DNA from: Corynebacterium sp. BD556
GTDB taxonomy: Bacteria; Actinomycetota; Actinomycetes; Mycobacteriales; Mycobacteriaceae
DNA length: 64,000 bases
NCBI RefSeq assembly: GCF_038452275.1
Contig: NZ_CP141643.1
Coordinates: 682,001 to 746,000, forward strand
Direction of reading: 5' to 3'
Part shown: in pieces, positions 32,012 through 39,475 of the stretch
Position numbering within the stretch: the stretch's first letter is position 1
How the letters are laid out: the number at the start of each line of letters is the position of its first letter
The notes under the pieces: generated by a model
Told to the model about the DNA's origin: nothing
Databases searched by the model: none
Seen by the model: only the letters and a program-made list of their open reading frames with translations
Program-made: the position numbers and the translations under genes

Positions 32012-32593
32012 ATGGTTCCGCTCTCGCTGCTGGGTGTTTTCCCGATTGGTCCGGAGAATTTCCTGTGCGCTTTGCTGCGGTGCGAGGCAAATAAGCGTTT
32101 CATTCCCGTGTGGCTTCCTCCTTTTGAGGGCGGCCGATTGATGGCGCGATTGTCTGGGTGGGAGTCGAATCGCCCTACGGCCGAGGAGGTTTTGGCCGAT
32201 GTGCTGCGCTCGGGTACTAAGGGCGTGGAAAGTATTCATCTTTCCAGCTACTACAACGGGGTGTTCATGGCATCGATCACGCTTGCTGATGGCACGCAGT
32301 ACGATGCGCGACCTTCTGATGCGCTGAACTTGGCAGTTATTCTTGATGTTCCTGTGGAGGCTGATGAAAGTGTGGTCGCTCAAGCCAGCCTTCGCCTTAA
32401 CACGATGGATGCGCTGAATTACTTCAACCTTGAGTTGGATAATGACAGAAGCGAGGGCGAGTCTGCTAGTGGCGATGCGGCGGCGGATGCGGAGTTTGCC
32501 GAGTTGATGCGCAACTTGGGCGTTGAGGAGCTTTCGGATGGTTTCGAAAGTGGGGAAGATGAAGCCTCAACGGAGCCCGACGACGATATCTAA
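32012..32593 (+). CDS. Bifunctional nuclease (DUF151/BFN) family protein
   Basis: A 193-residue protein of the bifunctional nuclease family (Rv1829 type). The conserved core is RFIPVWLPPFEGGRLMARLS, then RPTAEEVLADVLRSG, and ITLADGTQYDARPSDALNLA. The C-terminal 50 residues are acidic and probably disordered. The plant founding members have RNase/DNase activity; activity of actinobacterial members is not established. It lies between two MerR genes, an order kept in mycobacteria. Its TAA stop overlaps the palindrome at 32590-32606. Confidence 0.88.
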   Translation: MVPLSLLGVFPIGPENFLCALLRCEANKRFIPVWLPPFEGGRLMARLSGWESNRPTAEEVLADVLRSGTKGVESIHLSSYYNGVFMASITLADGTQYDARPSDALNLAVILDVPVEADESVVAQASLRLNTMDALNYFNLELDNDRSEGESASGDAAADAEFAELMRNLGVEELSDGFESGEDEASTEPDDDI

Positions 32594-32606
32594 AGTTAAA
32601 CTTTAG
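32590..32606. promoter_or_regulatory. 17-bp palindrome, candidate operator
   Basis: CTAAAGT-TAA-ACTTTAG is a perfect inverted repeat with 7-bp arms, followed at once by a related half-site (AGTTAAAGTT). It lies about 80 bases upstream of the expected start of the next MerR gene and overlaps the BFN stop codon. MerR-type regulators bind such repeats, so autoregulation is plausible, but the distance from the -35 is large. Confidence 0.5.
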
Positions 32607-32639
32607 AGTTAAAGTTCGGCGTGTTGCTAGTGTTAAGTC

Positions 32640-32668
32640 TTGACCGACGCCTAGGCTTGCCTTTTAAT
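32640..32668 (+). promoter_or_regulatory. Candidate promoter of second MerR gene
   Basis: TTGACC at 32640-32645 and TTTAAT at 32663-32668 are separated by exactly 17 bases, five of six positions matching consensus in each hexamer. Transcription would start near 32675 and give a leader of about 33 bases. Confidence 0.7.
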
Positions 32669-32707
32669 AAGCATTAGCGCACCGCTAAACATCATGGGAG
32701 TAATTAC

Positions 32708-33286
32708 GTGAGTATCGAAAATTCCTCTGGGGAGCAAGCCAACAACGCCGTACAGGAAACGCTGTTCGACCTTGGTCCCTCCGACGAGGTCGGCTACCGC
32801 GTGCCGATTGCGTGCCAAGTCGCCGGCATCACATACCGCCAGCTTGACTACTGGGCACGGACCAACCTGGTGCGCCCCTCGATCCGCGGTGCGCGTGGCT
32901 CCGGATCTCAGCGCCTGTATTCTTTCAAGGACATTCTCGTCTTGAAAATTGTCAAAGGCTTGCTAGATACTGGCATTTCCCTCCAGAACATTCGGCTGGC
33001 TGTCGATAAACTGCGCGACCGCGGCGTCAACGACATCGCTGAAATCACCCTCGTTTCAGACGGCACCACCGTCTACGAGTGCCGCAGCAACGAAGAAATT
33101 ATCGACCTACTCGGCGGCGGGCAAGGCGTGTTCGGCATTGCCGTGCCGCAGATCATGCGCGAGCTGACAGGAACGATCTCCTCATTCCCAGCAGAGCGCG
33201 TCGACGGCGACACGGAACAACCAGACGGCGACAACGTGATCGGACTCGACGAACTTGCAGCGCGTCGCCGCCGCAAGAGCTCCTAA
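32708..33286 (+). CDS. MerR-family regulator (Rv1830-like)
   Basis: A 192-residue MerR regulator. The DNA-binding part is VPIACQVAGITYRQLDYWAR followed by TNLVRPSIRGARGSGSQRLY. A short dimerisation region follows (NIRLAVDKLRDRGVNDIAEI) and a basic tail RRRRKSS. By order (FHA, MerR, BFN, MerR) it is the counterpart of Rv1830. No effector-binding cysteines are seen. It has its own good promoter and an upstream palindrome, and a hairpin terminator lies past its stop within the end of the convergent gene. Confidence 0.88.
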   Translation: MSIENSSGEQANNAVQETLFDLGPSDEVGYRVPIACQVAGITYRQLDYWARTNLVRPSIRGARGSGSQRLYSFKDILVLKIVKGLLDTGISLQNIRLAVDKLRDRGVNDIAEITLVSDGTTVYECRSNEEIIDLLGGGQGVFGIAVPQIMRELTGTISSFPAERVDGDTEQPDGDNVIGLDELAARRRRKSS

Positions 33287-33313
33287 GCACCCACCACGGA
33301 AGGTCACAACGAC

Positions 33314-34720
33314 TTAACCCAAGCCGGCAGCCGCAGCGACTGCCGGCTTAATTGCTTGCATGTCCGTTACTGCCAAGTGAAAACCCGCCACCTCGGCCGC
33401 AGCCGGATCCACCGCAGCCTCACCGACGTGAACCACAGAAATAGTAACTTTATCTCCGGCCCTTTCGCGCAACTCGGCGATAAAGGCGTCATCCTCGGCA
33501 GCGTCGACGGTTCCCGTGGTCACCAACACAATGCGGGTCGGGGACTCGGCCTGGGCGGCGTAGCCCACGGCCGCGCGGAGGGCCTCACGGGTCTGCGGCT
33601 GCCCGCCGGCGCTGAACATGCCAGCCATCCCCGCGACGGCCTCCGCATCCGCTCCGAGGCGCAAATTCTCGCGGTACCCATTCATCACCCCTGGGCTTAG
33701 CGGTGAGGAGTAGTTCCACAAACCGACAGCCTTGCCCTGTCCGGCCAGGCCGCGAGCCGAATCACCAATAGCCGTCGCCGCTTCGATCTGGAAAGGCATC
33801 ATGGCGGAAGAAGTATCGAAAAGGAACAAGGTGTTCTCCGGTTGCAAAACCGCGGGAGATTCTTCCTCTTTCGCCGCACCTGCTTCCTCGCTATTAGCCA
33901 TCTCACTCAAGGAGGCTGCAGCCCATACACTTTCGGAGATCTCCGGCTGAGCGCTGCTTTCGCCGGTGAACTCCTCCCCAGCGAACCTGGCAAAGTCCTG
34001 CCCGGCGCGCGCTTGTTCCTCAGTGACGGCATCCGTTTGGTTCAGCGGCTGAGCGTAATAGATCAACGAAGCACCCAGCGCAGTAAACTCCATTCCCTCC
34101 GGAACACGGGCCTGAACTGTGGCGGCATAGCGCGTCTCATCGCCCGCGACCTCAGAGACAGATGCGATGCGTTGTTGAGTCAGTACCGAAACCGCCTCCT
34201 CCTCGTTTCCGGTCAGGGCGGTAGCGGCTACTGCCGCGGCAGCGGGTTGCTCATCTACGGGGAAAAACACAGCATTGACGTCGATGTTTCCTTCCGCCGC
34301 TTTCATGCCAGCCACGCCTACCTCACCAGCGGCTACTGGTGTTGCCTCCGAGGTTGCCGCGGTGCGCTCAGCCAGCTCTATTTTCTGGCGATCCGCAGGG
34401 TTATTGGGAAAAATGTGAACCGCTGATGCAGCAAGGTCGGGGGTATAAACAGGGGTGACACAATAGTCTCGCACGACAGGGCGGGAATCCGCATAAGCGG
34501 TGATGAGCTGTTTAGCCACACCATCGTCTGTCGCGCTGATGGGAAGTTCGAGATCTCCGGCAACGCATTGCTTGTCGTCTTCTGCCGCCTCCAAAGACTC
34601 GTCCGGGCGCAGCCAGAAGATCCACACCAGCAAAGCAACGATCGCGAAAAGAGCGATCAGTGCCGCTAATGCACCACCGGAGAGTGAAAAACTCCTTTTG
34701 CTATTGGAATGCCGACCCAT
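33314..34720 (-). CDS. Membrane-anchored vWA-like protein
   Basis: A 468-residue protein with one N-terminal membrane helix (about 15-37, ALAALIALFAIVALLVWIFW) and a large extracytoplasmic part. The C-terminal 180 residues look like a von Willebrand A domain: LFLFDTSSAMM, later GGQPQTREALRAAVGYAAQ and RIVLVTTGTVDAAEDD. The metal-site motif DxSxS is degenerate (DTSSA), so metal-dependent binding is doubtful. The middle (50-290) is unrecognised and may be a solute-binding-like domain. AAGGTGAGG lies 7 bases before the ATG. It is the last gene of a minus-strand run beginning with two CNNM/CBS genes. Confidence 0.8.
   Translation of the reverse strand: MGRHSNSKRSFSLSGGALAALIALFAIVALLVWIFWLRPDESLEAAEDDKQCVAGDLELPISATDDGVAKQLITAYADSRPVVRDYCVTPVYTPDLAASAVHIFPNNPADRQKIELAERTAATSEATPVAAGEVGVAGMKAAEGNIDVNAVFFPVDEQPAAAAVAATALTGNEEEAVSVLTQQRIASVSEVAGDETRYAATVQARVPEGMEFTALGASLIYYAQPLNQTDAVTEEQARAGQDFARFAGEEFTGESSAQPEISESVWAAASLSEMANSEEAGAAKEEESPAVLQPENTLFLFDTSSAMMPFQIEAATAIGDSARGLAGQGKAVGLWNYSSPLSPGVMNGYRENLRLGADAEAVAGMAGMFSAGGQPQTREALRAAVGYAAQAESPTRIVLVTTGTVDAAEDDAFIAELRERAGDKVTISVVHVGEAAVDPAAAEVAGFHLAVTDMQAIKPAVAAAAGLG
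33321..33349 (+). terminator. Hairpin terminator embedded in convergent gene end
   Basis: AAGCCGGCAG (33321-33330) and CTGCCGGCTT (33340-33349) form a perfect 10-bp stem with a 9-base loop, followed by AATTGCTTG. It lies 35 bases after the MerR stop but inside the last codons of the opposite-strand vWA-like gene (KPAVAAAAGLG). The T-run is poor, so efficiency is uncertain. Confidence 0.6.
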
Positions 34721-34762
34721 GTTTGTACCTCACCTTTCGACAACAATTTTCTGAGGGCTATC

Positions 34763-35626
34763 TTATTCACCAAACAGGCGGTCGAGAAGTTCGACAAGCC
34801 GGACGCGAAGTGGCTTAGCGCGCGTCGCAAGTTCGCGTTGGCGGCGCACATACTCAGCCTTGCCTTCAGGGGTTTCTACCGCGACGACACCGAGGCCGAG
34901 CCCACGGCAGTCATAAGGAGAAGCCTCCATGTCCAGGCGCCGCGCCTCGCGCGCCAACTCAAAAATGTCCAGGAGCAATTCCCCAGGGACAACGGGGCCC
35001 ATATTCATTGCCCACTTGTAAAGGTCCATGGTCACGTGGACACACCCCGGCTGGTCATTGTCGGCCTGCCCGCTGCGGTCGAGCACAGTGAGGTTGAGGG
35101 GGCGTGCGGCAGGGGTGAAGTAGCGGAAAGCATCGTAATGCGTGCATTTCAACGGGTGCGCATCGACCACCTTATTGGTAGCGCGCACACCGAGACGAAG
35201 GGGCAGGTCGTGGCGTGGATTATCGCTGCGGTAAACCATGGCCCACTCGTGCATACCGAAGCAGTCAAAGTGAGGAAAAGCCGTATCTACCTGCGCCATC
35301 AAATCTCGCATCTGACGCATAGAATCACCTCGGTGGGCAAGAAAGCTCTCCACATCCAGCCGCACCGCACCATCCTTATCAGCCATGTAGTGGCGTCTGC
35401 GGGCAATCGGGCAATCTGCGGCCTGCGCTAATTGCGTACCCAAGCCTGGGTTCCAGCGGGTCAGGTGGGAGGGGCGCGGCCAGTAGTAGTCAAAGAGAAA
35501 ATCCCATACGGGGTGCGACTGCCCTGAAGCTTTGCGCTTCAAGTGGGGATCTACCCACTGGCGTGCCCGTGTCTCGTGATCGGCTTGGGCGTTCGTCCAC
35601 TGCTGCCTGGTGAGTGTGTTGCCCAT
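34763..35626 (-). CDS. Conserved actinobacterial protein of unknown function
   Basis: A 287-residue protein conserved in Corynebacterium and relatives, where I recall it being annotated as 3-methyladenine DNA glycosylase; nothing in the sequence supports that (no helix-hairpin-helix and no AAG signature). It is rich in Trp, His and Tyr, with conserved-looking motifs WDFLFDYYWPRP, DCFGMHEWAMVYR, HPLKCTHYDAFRYFTPAARP and MDLYKWAMNMGP. It appears soluble. The ATG overlaps the stop of the upstream CNNM/CBS gene by one base (TGATG), so the two are coupled. Confidence 0.8.
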   Translation of the reverse strand: MGNTLTRQQWTNAQADHETRARQWVDPHLKRKASGQSHPVWDFLFDYYWPRPSHLTRWNPGLGTQLAQAADCPIARRRHYMADKDGAVRLDVESFLAHRGDSMRQMRDLMAQVDTAFPHFDCFGMHEWAMVYRSDNPRHDLPLRLGVRATNKVVDAHPLKCTHYDAFRYFTPAARPLNLTVLDRSGQADNDQPGCVHVTMDLYKWAMNMGPVVPGELLLDIFELAREARRLDMEASPYDCRGLGLGVVAVETPEGKAEYVRRQRELATRAKPLRVRLVELLDRLFGE

Positions 35627-36690
35627 CAGCCTTCCTCGTGGGTCCAGTCTGAGACGGTGCCGACGTATTCCTCGATGATGTCTTCCAAAGCCAGCACACC
35701 AACAAGCTCACCTTTGTCCCGTACCTGCGCCATGTGGGCGGAGCGGCGGTGCATCGCTGTCAATGCGTCGTCGAGGCTACCGGCGCCGTCGACAATGCTC
35801 AAAGGGCGGATGCGCGACGTGGGGATGAGCACTTTCGCCTCCGCGTCGCTATCAGGTGACTCCATGAGGTCGAGGATGTCTTTCACATGTATATAGCCCA
35901 CCAGTACCCCTTCGGAGCGCTCCACGGGGAAGCGCGAGAAACCAGTATCACGCACTCTTTGTTCCAGTTGTGCAAGTGGGATGCCGCGGCCGGAGTAGGG
36001 GACGGTGGTGAGGCGATCGAGAGGGATCATGACCTCCTGGAGGTTGCGGGAATCAGAGCGCAGCGCCTTGGCCAGACGCACAGTCTCCTCGGCGTCCAAA
36101 AGCCCCTCCTCGCGAGACTCTTGAATCATGGAGGCAAGCTGTTCTTGATCCACCGTGGATTCCAATTCGTCGCGTTGCTCCATCCCAAAAGCACGCAGCG
36201 TAATGCGGGCAACCCAGTTCAAGAACTCGATGAGCGGGCGGGTGAGCTTGACCCACAGCGTCATCGCGGGGGTCAACCACAAAGCGAGCGACTCGGGACC
36301 GGCGATCGCGATGTTTTTCGGCACCATTTCGCCGAAAAGAATGTGCAGGTAGGAAATAATGCCCAGGGCGATGATGAAGGAGACCGGGTGAAGCAAGTGC
36401 GGCGAAAGCCCCAGTGCAGCGAAGGGCACCTCCACGTAGTGCGCGACGGCGGGTTCTGCGACCTTTCCTAAGATCAAGGAGGCGACCGTGATGCCGAACT
36501 GGGCGCCGGCTAGGTAAATGGAGAGGTTTTCAATGGCGTGAATGACGCCTGCGGCCTCTTTTTTGCCCTGGGCGAGCAGCGATTCCAACCTGTCGCGGCG
36601 TGAGGAAATCAACGCGAACTCGGAGGCGACAAAAAAGGCGTTGGCCAGCAGCAGCGAAATGATCAATGCAATGGCGACGAGGATACTCAC
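35626..36690 (-). CDS. CNNM/CBS-domain membrane protein (hemolysin C family), second copy
   Basis: A 354-residue membrane protein. The N-terminal CNNM domain has about four membrane helices (LVAIALIISLLLANAFFVAS at the start), with FALISSRRDRLE and GEMVPKNIAIAGPE. A CBS pair follows (VMIPLDRLTTVP, FSRFPVERSEGVLVGYIHVK, and GELVGVLALEDIIEEYVG). The family is linked to Mg/Co efflux (CorC) or envelope stress; hemolytic activity is not implied. It lacks the C-terminal CorC_HlyC domain of its larger neighbour. It overlaps that neighbour by ATGA, resembling the Rv1841c-Rv1842c pair. Confidence 0.88.
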   Translation of the reverse strand: MSILVAIALIISLLLANAFFVASEFALISSRRDRLESLLAQGKKEAAGVIHAIENLSIYLAGAQFGITVASLILGKVAEPAVAHYVEVPFAALGLSPHLLHPVSFIIALGIISYLHILFGEMVPKNIAIAGPESLALWLTPAMTLWVKLTRPLIEFLNWVARITLRAFGMEQRDELESTVDQEQLASMIQESREEGLLDAEETVRLAKALRSDSRNLQEVMIPLDRLTTVPYSGRGIPLAQLEQRVRDTGFSRFPVERSEGVLVGYIHVKDILDLMESPDSDAEAKVLIPTSRIRPLSIVDGAGSLDDALTAMHRRSAHMAQVRDKGELVGVLALEDIIEEYVGTVSDWTHEEG

Positions 36691-38084
36691 TGGTTGCTCT
36701 CCTCGTTGTCTGCGGGGAGGTCCTTGGTCAACGGAACTGGTGTGAGGATCACACTGTCAACACGACGCTCATCCATCACGGAAACACGAGCCAGCCAACT
36801 CCCGGCGTTGCCAGCTTCGAAGGTGCCGTGAAAATCGGTTGCGCCGTCGGGCAAGACGACCTTGTCGCCGACGCGAGGGATGCGTCCCAACGTGTGCATG
36901 ATCAGACCGCCGAGAGTTTCATAGGGGCCTTCCGGAGCGACGTAGGAGGTGCGCTCGCTGACTTCGTCTAAACGAACGAGGCCAGAAATTTCCCATGAGG
37001 AGCCGAAGCGTTGGAAATCGCGCTCGGACTCGCGGTCATCGTATTCGTCGTAGACCTCACCAAGGATTTCCTCAACGACATCTTCGATGGTGACCAAGCC
37101 TTGGGTTCCACCGTATTCGTCGGCAACCAAAACCACTTGCGAGCCAGCGGAGCGCACACGGTTGAGCACCGCGTCACCGTCGAGGGTTCCCGGCACCATG
37201 GGCACAGGTTTGGCAAGCTCGCCCAGGGTCGTCGTCGCCCTTTCGCTGGCGTCGACGGAAAAGGCATCTTTGATGTGTACCACGCCGATGGTGTCGTCGA
37301 GGTCGCCTCGTCGCACGGGGAAGCGGGAGTGGCCAGTTTCGCGCGCGATGGCGATGAGATCTACCACGGTGTCTTCGACGTCGAGCGAGTGGATTTTCGA
37401 GCGCGGCGTCATAACTTCTTCGGCAGTGGTTTCGCCGAACTGCAGGGAGCGGTCGATCACGCGCGCTGTTTCCGCGTCCAACCCGCCAGCCTCAGCGGAG
37501 TTGCGCACCATTGCCCCGAGCTCTTGACCAGAACGGGCGGAGGCCAACTCGTCGGCGGGTTCGAAGCCGAGACGGCGAACGAACCAGTTCGCTGAGGTGT
37601 TGAGGGATTTAATAAACCACTTAAACACGGTGTTGAAGGCGTTGACCGGCGGCACCACGACGCGGGCCGTATGTAAAGGTTCGGTGATCGCGGCGTTTTT
37701 GGGCACCAGCTCGCCAAAAACCATGGATAAAAATGTGGCTACCAGAAGCGCCAGCACTAGCGCGACGGTGCGGGAGGCGGATGCGCCCAACCCCATGAGC
37801 TCAAGTACTGGTGTAAAGAAGCTCCCCAGCACCGGCTCGGCGAGGAAGCCCGCCGCTAGCGTGGTTAAGGTAATGCCGAGCTGGGCGCCTGAGAGCACGA
37901 AGGACAGGTTGCCGTGGTCGCGGGCGACTGCGCGGGCAGTGCGGTCGCCCTTATCTTTCACGTGGGCTTCCACAGTGGAGCGCTCCAGGCCGGTCATGGC
38001 GAACTCGATGGCGACGAACAAGCCCGTTGAGGCGGTGAGGAGGATAAAGCCCAGAAGGGCGATGATCGATATGACTATGTCCAT
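36687..38084 (-). CDS. CNNM/CBS/CorC_HlyC membrane protein, first copy
   Basis: A 465-residue protein with an N-terminal CNNM membrane domain (helices including ISIIALLGFILLTASTGLFV), GELVPKNAAITEPLHTARVV, a CBS pair (VMTPRSKIHSLD, GHSRFPVRRGDLDDTIGVVH, YGGTQGLVTIEDVVEEILGE) and the C-terminal CorC_HlyC domain (about 370-460, GSWEISGLVRLDEVSERT). A role in divalent-cation handling is inferred from the family. It starts the four-gene minus-strand unit ending with the vWA-like gene; the helicase gene ends 21 bases upstream. No clear SD precedes the ATG. Confidence 0.9.
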   Translation of the reverse strand: MDIVISIIALLGFILLTASTGLFVAIEFAMTGLERSTVEAHVKDKGDRTARAVARDHGNLSFVLSGAQLGITLTTLAAGFLAEPVLGSFFTPVLELMGLGASASRTVALVLALLVATFLSMVFGELVPKNAAITEPLHTARVVVPPVNAFNTVFKWFIKSLNTSANWFVRRLGFEPADELASARSGQELGAMVRNSAEAGGLDAETARVIDRSLQFGETTAEEVMTPRSKIHSLDVEDTVVDLIAIARETGHSRFPVRRGDLDDTIGVVHIKDAFSVDASERATTTLGELAKPVPMVPGTLDGDAVLNRVRSAGSQVVLVADEYGGTQGLVTIEDVVEEILGEVYDEYDDRESERDFQRFGSSWEISGLVRLDEVSERTSYVAPEGPYETLGGLIMHTLGRIPRVGDKVVLPDGATDFHGTFEAGNAGSWLARVSVMDERRVDSVILTPVPLTKDLPADNEESNQ

Positions 38085-38105
38085 TACTGTCGTTGCACTA
38101 GCGTT

Positions 38106-39434
38106 CTAGCGCCCGCTACTCCTTTGTTGTCGGCGTCCCCTCCCGCTTCTTCCACGGCGTTGACTGTGGAGGTGCCCGGTGCCACCGGCAGGGCTTCCTT
38201 GGCCTTTGTGGCGGCGGGTTGCGCTTTCGGCTTGTGGCTTTTGTTGCTGACCTGGAGGGGGCAGGGGCGTGCCGGAGGGGGTGCGTGCGCCCGTAATTTT
38301 AACTAACTCACGTGAATCCGGGTGGATGTGGGCTGCTGTGGCGTGCACACCGGCTTTGCGTAGCAAGCTTTCTACGTCGGATACCTGCTCGGTAAGCGCG
38401 AGGGTGACTACAGTGCCGGAGGTGCCGGCGCGTGCCGTGCGCCCAGCGCGGTGCAGGTAGGCTTTGTGTTCGGCTGGCGGGTCCACGTGGACCACGAGGG
38501 AGACGTCGTTAATGTCGATTCCGCGCGCAGCGATATCGGTGGCGATGAGCACGGGGGTAGAGCCGTCGCTAAAGCCGGACAGGGCACGGGTGCGTGCGCC
38601 CTGGCCTTTGTCGCCGTGGAGCCCTTGGGCGTTGATTCCGGCGCGGCGCAGTTTCTTGACCTGCCTGTCCACGCCGTGCTTCGTGCGCATGAACATAATC
38701 GTTTTGCCTTCGCGTGCGCCGATTCGTTCAACGACATCGTTGCGTTCCTCGCGGCTTTTCACCACCAAAAGGTAATGCTGCATGGTCTCTACGGATGCTT
38801 CGACGGGCGCGGTGGAGTGGGTCACGGGATTTTTCATGTAGCGTTGCACGAGCTTTTCGACGTCGCCATCTAACGTCGCCGAAAATAACATCGTTTGCCC
38901 GCCGCGGTCCACGCGGTCGAGCAGTTTGCGCACCTGGGGTAAAAATCCCATGTCTGCCATTTGGTCTGCCTCGTCAAGGCAGGAAATTTCCACGGCATCT
39001 AACGACAGCTTCTGTTGGTTAATGAGGTCCTCGGCGCGGCCGGGGGTGGCCACGAGAAGATCTACTGGGGCAGCCAACGCCCGGATGTGGTTGTTGATGT
39101 TGACGCCGCCGACAACGTCGATGACCCGCAAACCAAGCGCCGCGGCGGGATCAGCGAGTCTTTCGCGGATCTGGGCCGCAAGCTCGCGTGTGGGGGCGAG
39201 TACGAGCCCCCGCGGGTGTCCAGGCCGGGAAGGCGCGCCGGCGAGCCTGGTGAGCATCGGCAGCCCAAACGTGAAGGTTTTGCCGGAGCCTGTGGGTCCG
39301 CGCCCCAAGACGTCCTTGCCAGCTAAAGCGTCCGGAATGGCCGCTTCTTGGATGGGGAACGCCTCGGTGATGTCGAGGCGGGCAAGGGTGCTGACAATTG
39401 GCTGGGGCAGGCCCAGCTCAGCAAACGTAGTCAT
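38106..39434 (-). CDS. DEAD-box RNA helicase, RhlE-like
   Basis: A 442-residue ATP-dependent RNA helicase. All main motifs are present: Q motif around FPIQEAAIP, GRGPTGSGKT (I), PTRELAAQI (Ia), LDEADQM (II), FSATLDGD (III), VLIATDIAARGIDI (V) and HRAGRTARAG (VI). The C-terminal 70 residues are basic, Gly/Gln/Arg-rich and likely bind RNA. TAGACT lies 8 bases before the ATG with no SD, suggesting a leaderless transcript. Its place between gnd and the CNNM genes does not indicate a specific target. Confidence 0.92.
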   Translation of the reverse strand: MTTFAELGLPQPIVSTLARLDITEAFPIQEAAIPDALAGKDVLGRGPTGSGKTFTFGLPMLTRLAGAPSRPGHPRGLVLAPTRELAAQIRERLADPAAALGLRVIDVVGGVNINNHIRALAAPVDLLVATPGRAEDLINQQKLSLDAVEISCLDEADQMADMGFLPQVRKLLDRVDRGGQTMLFSATLDGDVEKLVQRYMKNPVTHSTAPVEASVETMQHYLLVVKSREERNDVVERIGAREGKTIMFMRTKHGVDRQVKKLRRAGINAQGLHGDKGQGARTRALSGFSDGSTPVLIATDIAARGIDINDVSLVVHVDPPAEHKAYLHRAGRTARAGTSGTVVTLALTEQVSDVESLLRKAGVHATAAHIHPDSRELVKITGARTPSGTPLPPPGQQQKPQAESATRRHKGQGSPAGGTGHLHSQRRGRSGRGRRQQRSSGR

Positions 39435-39475
39435 TTGCCCCAGTCTACAGGCGCGGTGCCCACCGACGGCTATTT

